DNA from: Verticillium longisporum
Lineage: Eukaryota > Ascomycota > Sordariomycetes > Glomerellales > Plectosphaerellaceae
DNA: 64,000 nucleotides
Assembly (NCBI GenBank): GCA_019188255.1
Contig: JAETXT010000003.1
Span: 806,001 to 870,000 of the forward strand
Reading direction: 5' to 3'
Each line of letters opens with the position of its first letter. Position 1 is the stretch's first letter. Below are positions 1 through 10,273 of this stretch, piece by piece. The notes beneath the pieces are model-generated. The model ran no database searches and was not told the DNA's origin. It saw only the letters and a list, made by a program, of their open reading frames with translations. Position numbers and translations under genes: made by a program.

Positions 1-1988
1 CGCCGGTATGTCGTTATCGCTGTCCTCACTTGAGCTGTCGTCGGCAAGCCCGTCCATGGGGTCGTCGAGGTCCTTGACGTTCTTGAAAAAGTCGTGCTGG
101 TCTCTAGATCGACCTCTCCAAGGAGGTAGCTGAAAGCCACGTCGAGACAGTTTTGCTTGCGGTCCAGAAACTGGTGTGCCAGCTGGTGGACTTCGTGTTC
201 GATTCTCCTGTGCGTCTCGGCAGGCATGAAGCTTGTCTTCTCAACAAAGAACTTGGGCGCTCTCGTCTTCGGGTAGTTGGTCGGTATATCGACCTTGACC
301 TTGAGGAAAATGGTCTCCCCATCTCTTCCCCAGGGCCCATTGAGGGACGCATTGAGGGTGAGGGCGTCCCAGTCAATGTGGTCCCATTTGACCTTTGGCA
401 GCTGGGTGCTGACGCGAAGAAACTCATCTTGTATCGTCTCCGGCTGGCCCCATTTATCATCGTCGGGATATCCAGGGCTGAAGACGTTCGGGGTCTGGCG
501 TCAGGACCTCGTGGCGTGTTGGATGAATGTTTCTTCTTCGTCATGGTGATTCCCCTCATCCAGCCGATGTCTGCCTGGCTTCGATCCATCTTCCGATGTG
601 TGCTCTTGGCCTTCATCGATGGACCTTTCCATCCTAGTTTGCTGTGTACCGAGGAAGATGTCCGCATGCTTATTGTCAAGGCGCTTTGCCGGTACTGTGT
701 CCCACCACTTCCGGGACGGGGATCGCTCATCGTAGCACTTCGGCGGTCGCGGTTCACGATATCCTCTACGGTTCGGAAGGTCTTGTACGTGGCGCCCTTG
801 CGTGTCAGCGTCAGGTTCTTCTTGGCTGGCATTCCCTTCCTGTAGCCAACCGACTCGAGAGTTGCCGCATCCATCCGTTGCAGTCGCAACTCATTGTCCT
901 CTCCCCACGAGACAAGCTGAAAGTCCCTGTTGTCGATTCCTTGCTCGCTGATTCCTCCTCTGGTACGCCACAAGAACTCCTTCGCCTTGTGACTCCCGTG
1001 TCCAGGGAAGACAGCGACCGGTTCCGTGGCTGCGTCCGTTGGCGCACTGGGGTTCTGGTGCGCCTTGTACAGGTAAAGGTCACCTGGATCGTTCTGCGGC
1101 ATGGCGAGCACGCCCTCGCCAAAGGGCGCATGACGGGCCCTCCACACGGGAAACTCGGTTCGAATCACCCGTTCGGGGTTGTCATCATCATTGGCGTAGT
1201 CCCAGAATTTGATGCTCTTATCTAGTGAGCAAGTCACGAGACTTGTTGATCTCGTCCGGTTCCAGTCGAGGCCGTAGATCTTAGAGGTGTGGGCGCTGAT
1301 CGACTTTAGAGGCACGTAGGATTTGCGCTCGTCCCAGATGTGCAGCCAGCGGTCGTGGGATGAGGCGAGGATGTGCGGGTTCTGTCGGTTGTACTTGACC
1401 TGGGTGGCGCCGGCAAACCAGTCGCAAAAGGTCAAAACTGGCTGTCTCGGGCGACGTAGATCCCAGCAGTGTACATAGCCGTCGACGGCGCATGTGGCCA
1501 GCAGATCCGGATGATACGCAGAGAAGTTGATATCGGTGATGGCGCGGCTGTGACCCTGGAGCGAGTGCTCGATTGCACCGGAGCTCGAGTCGTCCCTGAG
1601 GTTCAGATTCCACACCAATGCACGGTGTTTCGCCGTGGAGACAACCCAGTAGTCGCGAGCCGCAAACGGTGACCACTGGACATCAGTGACCAGCCACGGC
1701 AACCCATGACTGCTGAGGCGACGAGGAGGATTGTAGGGTGAATCCAGATCAATGATGGCCAAACCTTCGGGTCTAGAACTGCGATTAGTGACTGACACCT
1801 CGGTCCATTCAGCCATGATGATGAACTCACGAGGCCAGCGCGACATCTCGGCCAGAGGGGGAGATGGTTGCAGAGCCTACAAGCCCCTCGACATGTATGG
1901 TGCCATCGGAATCGAAGCTCTCGCTATCAAAGGCTGACTTGATCGGCTTGCCCTTCTTCGGAGCGTCAATGTGGTCGAACGAGGGCAT
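1..1988 (-). CDS. MTC5: Mtc5/WDR59 (Sea3), SEA complex WD40-RWD protein, 3' truncated by window edge
   Basis: An N-terminal WD40 propeller followed by an RWD domain identifies the Mtc5/WDR59 subunit of the SEA (GATOR2-like) complex, which controls TORC1 at the vacuole. Visible WD repeats include 'TCAVDGYVHCWDLRR' and 'CSLDKSIKFWDY'; the RWD part (about 440-130) contains 'LNGPWGRDGETIFLKV'. I place the start at 1988 (protein begins MPSFDHIDAPKKG) because a 58-nt intron at 1773-1830 (GTGAGT...TTCTAG) joins 'GRDVALAS' to 'PEGLAIIDL'. Starting at the ATG at 1816 inside that intron would lose the N-terminus. The frame slips by one base between the propeller and RWD at a G4 run (490-493); one extra base restores it. 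The C-terminal part, where the family has a zinc/RING domain, lies outside the window. It is transcribed divergently from UBC13. Identity is confident; the frame break is probably a sequence error. Confidence 0.88.
1773..1830 (-). other. Intron 1 of MTC5 that decides the start codon
   Basis: GTGAGT donor at 1830-1825, CACTAAT branch-like sequence and TTCTAG acceptor ending at 1773. Splicing joins TC to A to make Ser and continues into PEGLAIID. Confidence 0.85.
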
Positions 1989-2830
1989 GTTGACGAGGCT
2001 CAGGGAAGAGTGAGCAATGTGTTTCGCATCATGGCAGTGAACCGTGGTTCGAAGCTGATGAATCAGGCCTGAGACGCCGGAAGCTGCTGTGTTCAGAAGA
2101 TCTCGGTCTGCAGCCGTTACATGAGTTGCGATGGGAAGTTCGCGACCGGCTTTGTGCGTGGTCAATCCGAGTAATGCTTGCTGTTGAAAGTGAACATGAC
2201 AAGCAGTTGAGGTGAGACCTTCCGACGGGATCGTCACGCGTCAGAGTAGAAGGTCCCTGACATGAAGATGCGTGGTAAGGGCGGTTGTACCTCGACAGCA
2301 GATTCAGGCGCAGAAGTACTTGAGAGCCTAGCGCCGCCAGCCAACCACAGCCGCCTGTTGTTCGAGGTGCACAGACCAGCTAAAGGTCAGGGCACCTTGT
2401 CGTCCCTGCGAGACCTCCCAGTTCCTATCGGGCAGCGAAGTGAGGCGATTGCTCTTTTCCTGCGAGTGCCACAGCGACGCAAGGCGGGGCATCCATCTGT
2501 CATTCCCTCTTCCTCCCCCACCGGCACCTCGCTCACATATTCCAGCTCCACGCAACTCGCCTCGCCGACCTGCTTCTTGACGAACGACAGCATATTACCT
2601 GACAGGTGGCGTACCACGACTGTGTCTCGACATTCTTTTCCACATCTTTGAAAACCACGCCAACGCTTCCTTGCTCGACGGCCTGCTCTCCGACGTCAGG
2701 GCATAGACTTGCCCCACCTTGCCTGACCGGCTACCACCTTGACACACCGCACCCGCGCGCGCGCATCGAACGAACCTTCTTCCCATACCCCGAGCTGCAA
2801 CCGATTAGAGACCTTTTCGAGATACACATC
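1989..2830. other. Divergent intergenic region MTC5/UBC13
   Basis: 842 bp between two divergent start codons, so it should hold both promoters. I recognise no gene, RNA or specific operator in it. Confidence 0.6.
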
Positions 2831-3480
2831 ATGTCTTTGCCAAAGCGTATCGTCAAGGAGACCGAGCGCCTCATGGCGGAGCCGTATGCGCCCACTGCTG
2901 CTGCGTTCAAGCGAAGCGATTGGAGACTGACAAGGTGCCTCGCAGGGTTCCCGGCATCAGCGCTGTCCCCCACGAGGACAACCTCCGCTACTTTGACGTC
3001 GAGATCCACGGTCCCACGCAGTCTCCGTACGAAGGTGCGTTGCGCAAGAACCTCTCCTCCTGCATGCCAGTCTTCCTGCCTCCATGGCTAACTCGTGAGT
3101 CAACAACCCACAGGCGGCATCTTCAAGCTCGAGCTTTTCCTTCCCGACGACTACCCGATGACGCCCCCCAAGATTCGCTTCCTCACCAAGATCTTCCACC
3201 CCAACGTTGACAAGCTCGGCCGCATCTGTCTGGACGTCCTCAAGAGTATGCCCACCAACCCCCTGTATAGGACCCATCACTTGCTAACCTCTCTCCTCGC
3301 AAAGACAACTGGTCCCCCGCCCTCCAGATCCGCACGATCCTCCTGTCCATCCAGGCGCTCCTCGGCGCGCCCAACCCCGACGACCCCCTCGCCGCCGATG
3401 TGGCCAAGAGCTGGAAGGAGGACGAGCAGGCCGCGATAGCCACGGCGAAGGAGTGGACGGCAAAGTATGCCAAGGCTTAA
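2831..3480 (+). CDS. UBC13: Ubiquitin-conjugating enzyme E2 Ubc13/UbcN
   Basis: Ubc13-type E2, which with an Mms2-like variant makes K63-linked ubiquitin chains in post-replication repair. Coding exons are 2831-2883, 2946-3034, 3114-3245 and 3305-3480, giving 149 aa, the usual length. The introns of 62, 79 and 59 nt have GT-AG ends (GTATGC, GTGCGT, GTATGC donors). The protein starts [18 protein letters not shown]. It carries the E2 signature '[17 protein letters not shown]', whose Cys is the catalytic thiol-ester residue, and the Ubc13-like run '[19 protein letters not shown]'. The ATG at 2831 is the first in frame and matches the conserved N-terminus. There is no anomaly; the C6 run at about 3169 is intact, unlike runs elsewhere in the window. 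Confidence 0.95.
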
Positions 3481-4386
3481 GGGCCAAGGAACGGGTCACG
3501 GGCGAGGCGGAGGGTATTCACATGTTGAAACGAAGTCATGAACACGAGAGGGGGAGAGCAGGACGTATGCCTTTTGGGGCGTCTCCGGAATTGAAGAGGA
3601 CAGCAGTTTTTTTTTTAGGTTCCTTCAGCCATGGTATCTCTTTCGTCAGGCATTCAGTTTCTTGCACTTGTTTCCTCGGGGTTCACTTTGCGCAAACGAG
3701 CTCGGCATGAGTCACATGCTGTGATTTGTGGCATATGTGACTGAAGCTGCACATCGTGCCTTTCCAGAAGGATGCATCCAGCAGGGGGCCTGACAGCTCA
3801 TGATTTGGGGGGTGCAGCGCTTGATGCAGTGAAATGGTCTACTGGCCGCGCCTTGGCAATGGGGAGTGTCGGCCAGTGACACGGAGTGCCAACTATGGGC
3901 TGGGCCGTTGGGAAATGTGCATGACAGGACAAGCCGGGGAGAGCAAGCCGAGATTTTGGTCCCCTTTACCCTAAATGAAGGATGGCAAGGTCACCCGAAT
4001 CATGGGAAAGAAGGGGGGCTATGCTCTACTTACCCAAGCACCGCGCTGGACCCAACGATCAGGACATGAAGGATGCGTTTGGACAGCGAACCAGCTATCG
4101 TCACGACTCGCCTATAAACAGTAAAGGTGGCCGAGGTTGAGATGCCGCACGAAGTACGGCTGGGGCCGAAGGACGGTAAGCCTAGTTCCCGCCACTCATC
4201 TCCCCAACGACTCGGTTCGATCGCCACGGCTGATTCTCCCTCCCTTTCGGCGCACGGAGGGCGTCGCGACGTTGGGATGGTCCTCGCGGAAACAATACCG
4301 GCAAATGGGTGCGGGTAATTAAACAGAGAGTCACATGTCCCACCATGTTTCTTGGAGTGCTGTACATCTACCTACGATGGGACTTG

Positions 4387-4400
4387 AGGTAGGTACCTAG
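4387..4400. repeat. Dispersed TACCTAG-type palindromic motif
   Basis: AGGTAGGTACCTAG, one of about eight related intergenic sites in this window built from the self-complementary unit TACCTAGGTA. Confidence 0.5.
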
Positions 4401-5513
4401 TCTGTGTAGGTGCAGGTCAGTCAGTGCCTTGTGCTGCACGCAGCCAGCCCTACAAAGGCGTTCATGGCACTGCAGGCGATTCCACATCGGGGAGTTCGAT
4501 CGAATTTCGAACGTGCTGGCGGCGACAATAATGTAAAGAATGCTCCCCACGTCATGAAGCAACAGAGATGATCAAGCTGCTGAAGGTTGCAAACTGTGTC
4601 TCGGGCGCTCAACCCAGCATTCTGAGGGCAGTGTCTCTGATCGCTCTTGTCTGTTTGTCTCGGGGTCAAGGCTCAACCCATGATCCGAGGGTGGCGGGTT
4701 TCCAGAAGCCGATGCAAGGGCCGTAGGCTCAAGTGATCCAATGGCGTGCCGCGAGGGTTCCTGTACTAACGCAGGTTCGCGGCACCAGTGATTGCCTGCA
4801 TGCATGCTGGGTAACGAGAGACGGGGAATAGGCCTGGTGGCTACGGGGTTTGGCACGAGGGTCGCGTCGAGATGGCATTCTGGGCATCTCGACGTCTCGT
4901 GTGATGAAGGGCACGAGAGAGAGTTCTCTCAGCGTCTCTCAGCGTGAAATAGCGCGGGTATGTCAGTTCTAGCACAGCAAGCGAGCGGTAAAACAAGCAA
5001 GCAATGAGGGGCTGCCACGATTCATACGTCACGCCAGGATGCCGAGAAAAGAAAGCACGACGCCGGTGAGCTGTCTTTGACAGATGGGCCGAATCGCATT
5101 GGCTCGAGCGGATGACAGACGCCATCAGGAAGCTCTTAGCTCCCTGGATGAAGCTCGAGCGCGCGCACGAGCGCAACCGTCCATCCCCGCCCGGCCCCCT
5201 CTTCCCCCCAGGCTCAGAGCTCTCGTCAACATTGGTGCCTAACGGGTGAGCTCGTGGCATCGGGTCTTTTCCTCGCATTAGCTTCATCCGGAGCCTCACC
5301 GGTCATGTTCCTACCCAAATGGCTGTAGTCGGCTGCCAGTGGAGGCGTAGGAGGATGGGATAGGACCAGCCACATGAGAGGAAGAAGAAGAAGAAGAACG
5401 AGGAGGAGGAGAAGGACAAAAGAGAGACCCGCTGTTTTGGTTTCCGTCCCCTCAGCCCAGTCCCAGAACAGACGTCTGCCGGGGACGTGTTTGCCTCTTC
5501 TGTGTATGTGAAA

Positions 5514-5580
5514 GGGAGCCAGAGAGTGAAGGAGTGGAGGGGAGCCAGAGAGTGAAGGAGTGGAGGGGAGCCAGAGAGGG
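5514..5580 (+). repeat. 26-bp tandem repeat, about 2.5 copies
   Basis: The unit begins GGGAGCCAGAGAGTGAAGGA. Exact copies start at 5514 and 5540, and a third degenerate copy starts at 5566. Purine-rich and non-coding. Confidence 0.85.
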
Positions 5581-6702
5581 GAAGGGGAGAGGAGCTAGGT
5601 AGGTGCGAGGAGCTAGAAGGTAGGAGCTAGGAGCTAGGAACAGGCAGGAGCAGATCCGAAAGAATAGAGCGACCGACCCAAGGCCCTGAACGAACTTATT
5701 AACTCGATCGTCGGCCACAGCAGACACTCCCCCCCGGCCCCAATTCCGTCCAAACATCTTCATCATCCTGTTCTGCGACCCCTTTTGCGTTCCTACAATC
5801 CCAAGCCTGTCCAATTGCGAACCTCGGTGTGGCGACAGGGTACAAGGACAAGAATAGTTCGATTCGACTTTCGACTTGCTCAACCGCGGCGACACACATT
5901 TGTCTGACAACTGAAGCAAACAGAGCTCCCATCCAAGGGCCCCCCGACTGACCCATTTCGCCTCATCAATAGCGTCTTTCAATTCGTTGTCGCTCGCTCG
6001 GTGGCTCTGGGCAACCAAGATCTCGTACCCACCTCGCCCGCAGTCGTCTCACTCGTCCTGTTGACCTGAGCACCTTGACCCGGACACCGGCCCCAAGGAC
6101 CCTGCTCCCAGCGTTGCGAATCGCCTACCAACTGCACCGCTCGGCTGTCTGCGACCTGCGTTGCGTTGTGACCTCAGACCCCAGCACGTCGCCTGCCTGC
6201 CTGCCCGTCTGTTGATTACGATTACGCCACCCTTGTACAGTGCCCCCTTCTTCGTCCTCCGCAGGGGCCCAGCATCAGAAGCAGAAGTACCTCCCTCCCA
6301 AGCCACGCAGAATTCGGTTCGGCTCCAATTTCGCTCGGACTCCTCCTTTCTCCAGACCAGAGAGACACGACATCTGACATTTCGGTCGCTGTCGAAACGA
6401 AACACTCGCTCGCCCGTCATCGAACCCTTCTGTTCCACCTTTGAACAGGCGTCCATCCCGCGCTGCCGCATTCGCTTCGCCTCACCTCACCACGCAGCAC
6501 GCCTCACTTGCTGTTGTTCCCACAGACGCGGCGAACGGCCCTGACGTTGGACGGATCGATCCGCACACCCGGCTCTGCTCCCTCGCGCGCTCAGACCCTT
6601 TTGCCTCCTTCCCCCTTCCTACTTACGTCCTGCGAGCCAATCTTTCCCTCCTCTGCTCGATCAACCTTTTGCCGAAGACACATCTCGATTCCACCCGTCA
6701 CA

Positions 6703-7380
6703 ATGCCGTCAGCTTCGTCCACCTCGAAGCGCTTTGAGCTTCCCCAACTCAACTTTAACTTCGCCTCGCTGACCGAAGGCACCAACATTCCGCCGCCTCC
6801 CGACAGCCCTGTAAAGGAGGTGCCCACGCCACCCCAGACGCCGCCTGTCGATGCCAAGCAGGGCGAGAGCAAGCAGATCAAGCCCATCGATACGGCCGCC
6901 GCTGCTGCTGCTGCCTCGCCTGCCACAACTGCCACTGCCGGTACGAAACGACCAGCTGATGAGTCGCCTCTCTCTCCGGCCCCTTCGAGCCGAGCGGGAA
7001 GCATCCGCCGGCTCTTCAGCCGCAATTTACTGAACAATGCGTATGCAGAAGGCGAGACCCAATCGAACGGAAACGCACACGGCAATGGCCACGCCAACAC
7101 GGTGCCGGCCCGGCCCATGAGCCGCAGCAACGGCAGCATCTTTGACGAGAAGAAGGCCAAGCGCGGCAGTGGATTCTTCCGGCGATTGAGGACCAGCGAG
7201 TCCCCCGTCACCGTGAAGCGATCTCCGTCCGTCTATGAGCAGCCCAACAACAGCCAGAGCCGGCCCGAGATTCGCGGACCCCCGCCACCCATGATCCCCG
7301 AGCTCAGCGCTCTCGAATCAAAGGTCGACGTGAACGATGGCGGAAGCCTCGGGTCCGACCTCTTCAAGAACATCAAGTAG
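6703..7380 (+). CDS. Conserved low-complexity fungal protein, function unknown
   Basis: Single-exon reading frame of 225 aa starting MPSASSTSKRFELPQLNFNF. The ATG sits in a good context (GTCACAATGCC) after a long pyrimidine-rich leader. The protein is rich in Pro, Ser and Ala, with the proline-spaced stretch 'PPPPDSPVKEVPTPPQTPP', an Ala run, and two basic amphipathic patches, 'GSIRRLFSRNLLNNAYAEG' and 'KRGSGFFRRLRTSESP'. There is no signal peptide, membrane segment or recognised domain. It looks like a mostly disordered Pezizomycotina protein with possible SP/TP phosphosites. I do not recognise a function. Upstream in-frame sequence to about 6508 is open but lacks an ATG. Confidence 0.7.
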   Translation: MPSASSTSKRFELPQLNFNFASLTEGTNIPPPPDSPVKEVPTPPQTPPVDAKQGESKQIKPIDTAAAAAAASPATTATAGTKRPADESPLSPAPSSRAGSIRRLFSRNLLNNAYAEGETQSNGNAHGNGHANTVPARPMSRSNGSIFDEKKAKRGSGFFRRLRTSESPVTVKRSPSVYEQPNNSQSRPEIRGPPPPMIPELSALESKVDVNDGGSLGSDLFKNIK

Positions 7381-8755
7381 ATTTCTTTTCTGCGCGGCAT
7401 GCGTGGCAGCATGCATGATTGGCTCCGCTTCCATTGTATCGCGGCGAGGGCGCCGCAACCCCAGCATTATTAATTACCAGCGTTGGAGCCCTGTCGCGTC
7501 TCGCAACCGGCACCCCCCTCCGGTTGCCACCACGGCGCGTGTACGAGCGAACGACAGAATCCGAGCGAACGCCCAACACGATCTTCTCTCATAGTTGTCT
7601 GGAAACACGAACACACCCCATTGACCCTTCTTCGTCGCGGTGAGTTGAGGCCGGAGCTGGGGGGGAAGGGGAGGAAATAAAAGGTGGCAGCAGAGCAGGG
7701 CTGGCAGTTGCGTAAGGAGGGCTACGACACACATCAACACACCAACAAGAACACAGCCGAAGGCGGAGACCAAGGCAGACCCGGGGAGAAAGAGAGAGGA
7801 GGAGGAGGAGGAGGAGGAGAGAGAGAGAGATTCAAGATACCCAGCTCAATCCGGGCTCATTCTGACACACGACGTCTTCCTTTTGACACATTTATTTATT
7901 CCCCCTTCATGTCTCTTACCTTACCTTATTCCTATCTGCTGCCATTGCCTCACCATGTTTCCTTGCTCTGCTTCTCGTTTTGGGACCATCAAGCCATCTC
8001 TGGTCGGGATGGCCGTGGGTTGGTCTCATTTGTGTCTTGTCATGTATGTTCGCCGCATGTTACTGAAAGCGAGCGTTGGTGCTCTCTGGTCTCGTGTGTG
8101 TTCTGTCCATACTACATGTACATGGTCCATTGGGCTACCGTATACGGGCCGCATGGCTGTATTGCTTGCTTCTGGCAGTCGATCAATATCATCCAAGAAC
8201 TGCCATGTCAAAAACAAAAAAATCTACCCATGACCAGCTGAATGTTGGGTCGCCATCTTGTCTCTCTCTCTCCTATCGCTGCACCGTTGCCTTGGTACGG
8301 GCTCCACGGTTGTAGTGGAGTTCTGTCCGCCCCCTCCCCCCGGCTCAGGGGGGGAATACAGGGGTCACCTCGGATGCGTCGTGCTTTAGCCTTACATCAG
8401 CAGCTACGTTGTGCTTGTCACCCAATCGGCACGAGGATTGAACTCTGGGGTGCAGTGTGGCTGGCGAACGAAGCGAAGCCTCTTTTTTGTTGCACAGCCG
8501 CACCACTGCATCTCGCACTGCAGCTCTGTCTGATGCGTGCCAGGTGCGTGCCTGGTGCGTCCAGGTGCGTCCAGGTGCGAGGGGCTGCCCGTTCGACCGA
8601 CAGCCAACCGACCGACCGACCTAAACCGACGTCATCCTTGCCGAAGCTCTCACGACTTCTTTTGCTCCGAAGCTCCGAAAGCTCGCGTCGTATGGTGTGC
8701 GTAGCCATCAAACGAACGTCCTTCCCACCAGACATTGACGGAGAACACACACACA
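7381..8755. other. Intergenic region between the 6703 gene and ETR1
   Basis: 3' UTR and promoter space. It contains short GA-rich simple sequence (about 7790-7830) and an imperfect tandem of CCAGGTGCGT-like units (about 8540-8580). No gene recognised. Confidence 0.5.
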
Positions 8756-10084
8756 ATGGCCACGCTCCGAGCTTCGAGGCTACGGCCCTTGTCGCCAGCA
8801 TGGCGACCGGCCATTTCACCACAGACGCCATGCGCAGCCAACCTCTCTCGAACAGCAGTCAGGCACAAGTCGGGACCCTACGGCTACACCCAGGCCAAGG
8901 CCCTCGTCTTCTCCAAAGAGGGCGACCCTTCTGACGTTCTCTCGTACGCTTTTCCTGCTTGCCTGCCCCTGCCCTCCCACGAGACTGCGCGCGCTGACAC
9001 TTGACAAAGCCTCCACACACACTCCATCTCGCCCTCGCTGCCTGCGGGCTCTGTCCTCCTGCGTGCCCTGGCGGCGCCCATCAACCCGGCCGACATCAAC
9101 ACGATCCAGGGCACGTACGGCGCCAAGCCGCCCTTCACATCCCTCATCGGCACCGCCGAGCCCTCGGCCATCCCCGGCAACGAGGGCGTCTTCGAGGTGG
9201 CGGCCTGCGGGTCGCCGAACATGGCCTTGCAGCGCGGCGACTGGGTCCTGCCCTTTGCCCCCTCCTTCGGCACGTGGCAGACGCACACCATCGCCGACGC
9301 CGCCGCCGTGCACAAGATTGACAAGACGGGCCTGACGCCCGTCCAGGCCGCCACCGTCCTCGTCAACCCCAGCACGGCCTACCGCATCCTGCGGTCCTAC
9401 GGCCCGGGCGAGGGCGTCCGGCCCGACGGCCTCGGCGCCATGAAGCCCCTGGCCCCCGGCAGCGGCGCCTGGGTCATCCAGAACGGCGCCAACTCGGGCG
9501 TCGGCCGCGCCGCCATCCAGCTCGGCCGCCTCTGGGGCCTGCGCAGCATCAACGTCGTGCGCGACCGCGCGACGCCCGCCGCGACGGCCGCCCTGCGCGC
9601 CGAGCTCGAGGCCCTCGGCGCCGACATAGTCGTGCCCGAGTCGGAGTTTCTGGCCCGCGGCTGGCGCGACCGCCTCGCCGACCTGACGCGCGGCGGCCGC
9701 GACCCCGTCGGCCTCGCCCTCAACTGTGTCGGCGGCAAGCGCGCCACGGGCCTCGCGCGCTCGCTCGCCGAGGCCGGCACCCTCGTCTCGTACGGCGGCA
9801 TGGCGCGCCAGCCCGTCGCGCTGCCGACGGGCCTGCTCATCTTCCAGGACCTGCGCTTCGTCGGCTTCTGGCTGAGCAGGTGGAACGACCGCGACGTCCA
9901 GGGCCGCCGCTTCGCCGTCGAGGACCTGCTCGGCATGATCCGCGAGGGCCGCTTCAAGGACGTGCCCGTCGACGAGGTCCCCTGGAGCTGGGACACCAAA
10001 GAGGACACCCTCAAGGAGGCCGTCGCCGGCACGCTGTCTGGCTACAGGAAGGGCAAGGGCGTTTTCGTCTTTGGCGAGACGTAG
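8756..10084 (+). CDS. ETR1: Mitochondrial enoyl-ACP (trans-2-enoyl-CoA) reductase Etr1/MECR
   Basis: NADPH-dependent reductase of mitochondrial type II fatty-acid synthesis, needed for lipoic acid supply and respiration. Two exons, 8756-8943 and 9010-10084, are split by a 66-nt intron (GTACGC donor, GCTGAC branch, AAAG acceptor), giving 420 aa. The N-terminus MATLRASRLRPLSPAWRP is Arg-rich and lacks acidic residues, like a mitochondrial presequence. 'NPADINTIQGTYG' matches the family segment carrying the active-site Tyr, and 'WVIQNGANSGVGRAAIQLG' is the Rossmann nucleotide-binding loop. 'LALNCVGGKRATGLARSL' and 'TLVSYGGMARQPVALPTG' are also typical. Exon 2 is very GC-rich at third positions. 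The stop lies 189 bp from the convergent VPS34 stop. Confidence 0.93.
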
Positions 10085-10273
10085 GCATCGGCATCAGCAT
10101 CAAGATGAAACAAGAGTCAACAGGGCGCCAGAACGAAAGTGTAAAATACAGTAAACAATTCAATTAGACATGGTCTCCATGGGTCGCTGGCGTCAGGCGG
10201 CTTGCCCGGCTCGCGTCATCGTGGGCTCGGAGCATAACTTTGTCCTACCTACAACATCCCGCGCCACACCGGC

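Larger units (their letters stand above)
3481..6702. other. Long intergenic region and probable 5' leader
   Basis: 3.2 kb without a gene I can support. It holds one copy of the dispersed TACCTAGG-type motif (4387-4400), a GA-rich stretch (about 5370-5430), a 26-bp tandem repeat (5514-5580) and a pyrimidine-rich stretch (about 6000-6700) that looks like promoter and long leader of the gene starting at 6703. Confidence 0.55.

Noticed and set aside
104..1846. MTC5 start at 1846 or 1816
   Set aside because: Both ATGs lie in or before an intron; splicing to the exon starting at 1988 gives the conserved N-terminus.
9397..10032. 211-codon open frame antisense to ETR1 exon 2
   Set aside because: Arg/Ser/Pro-rich shadow of a highly GC-biased exon; no recognisable protein.
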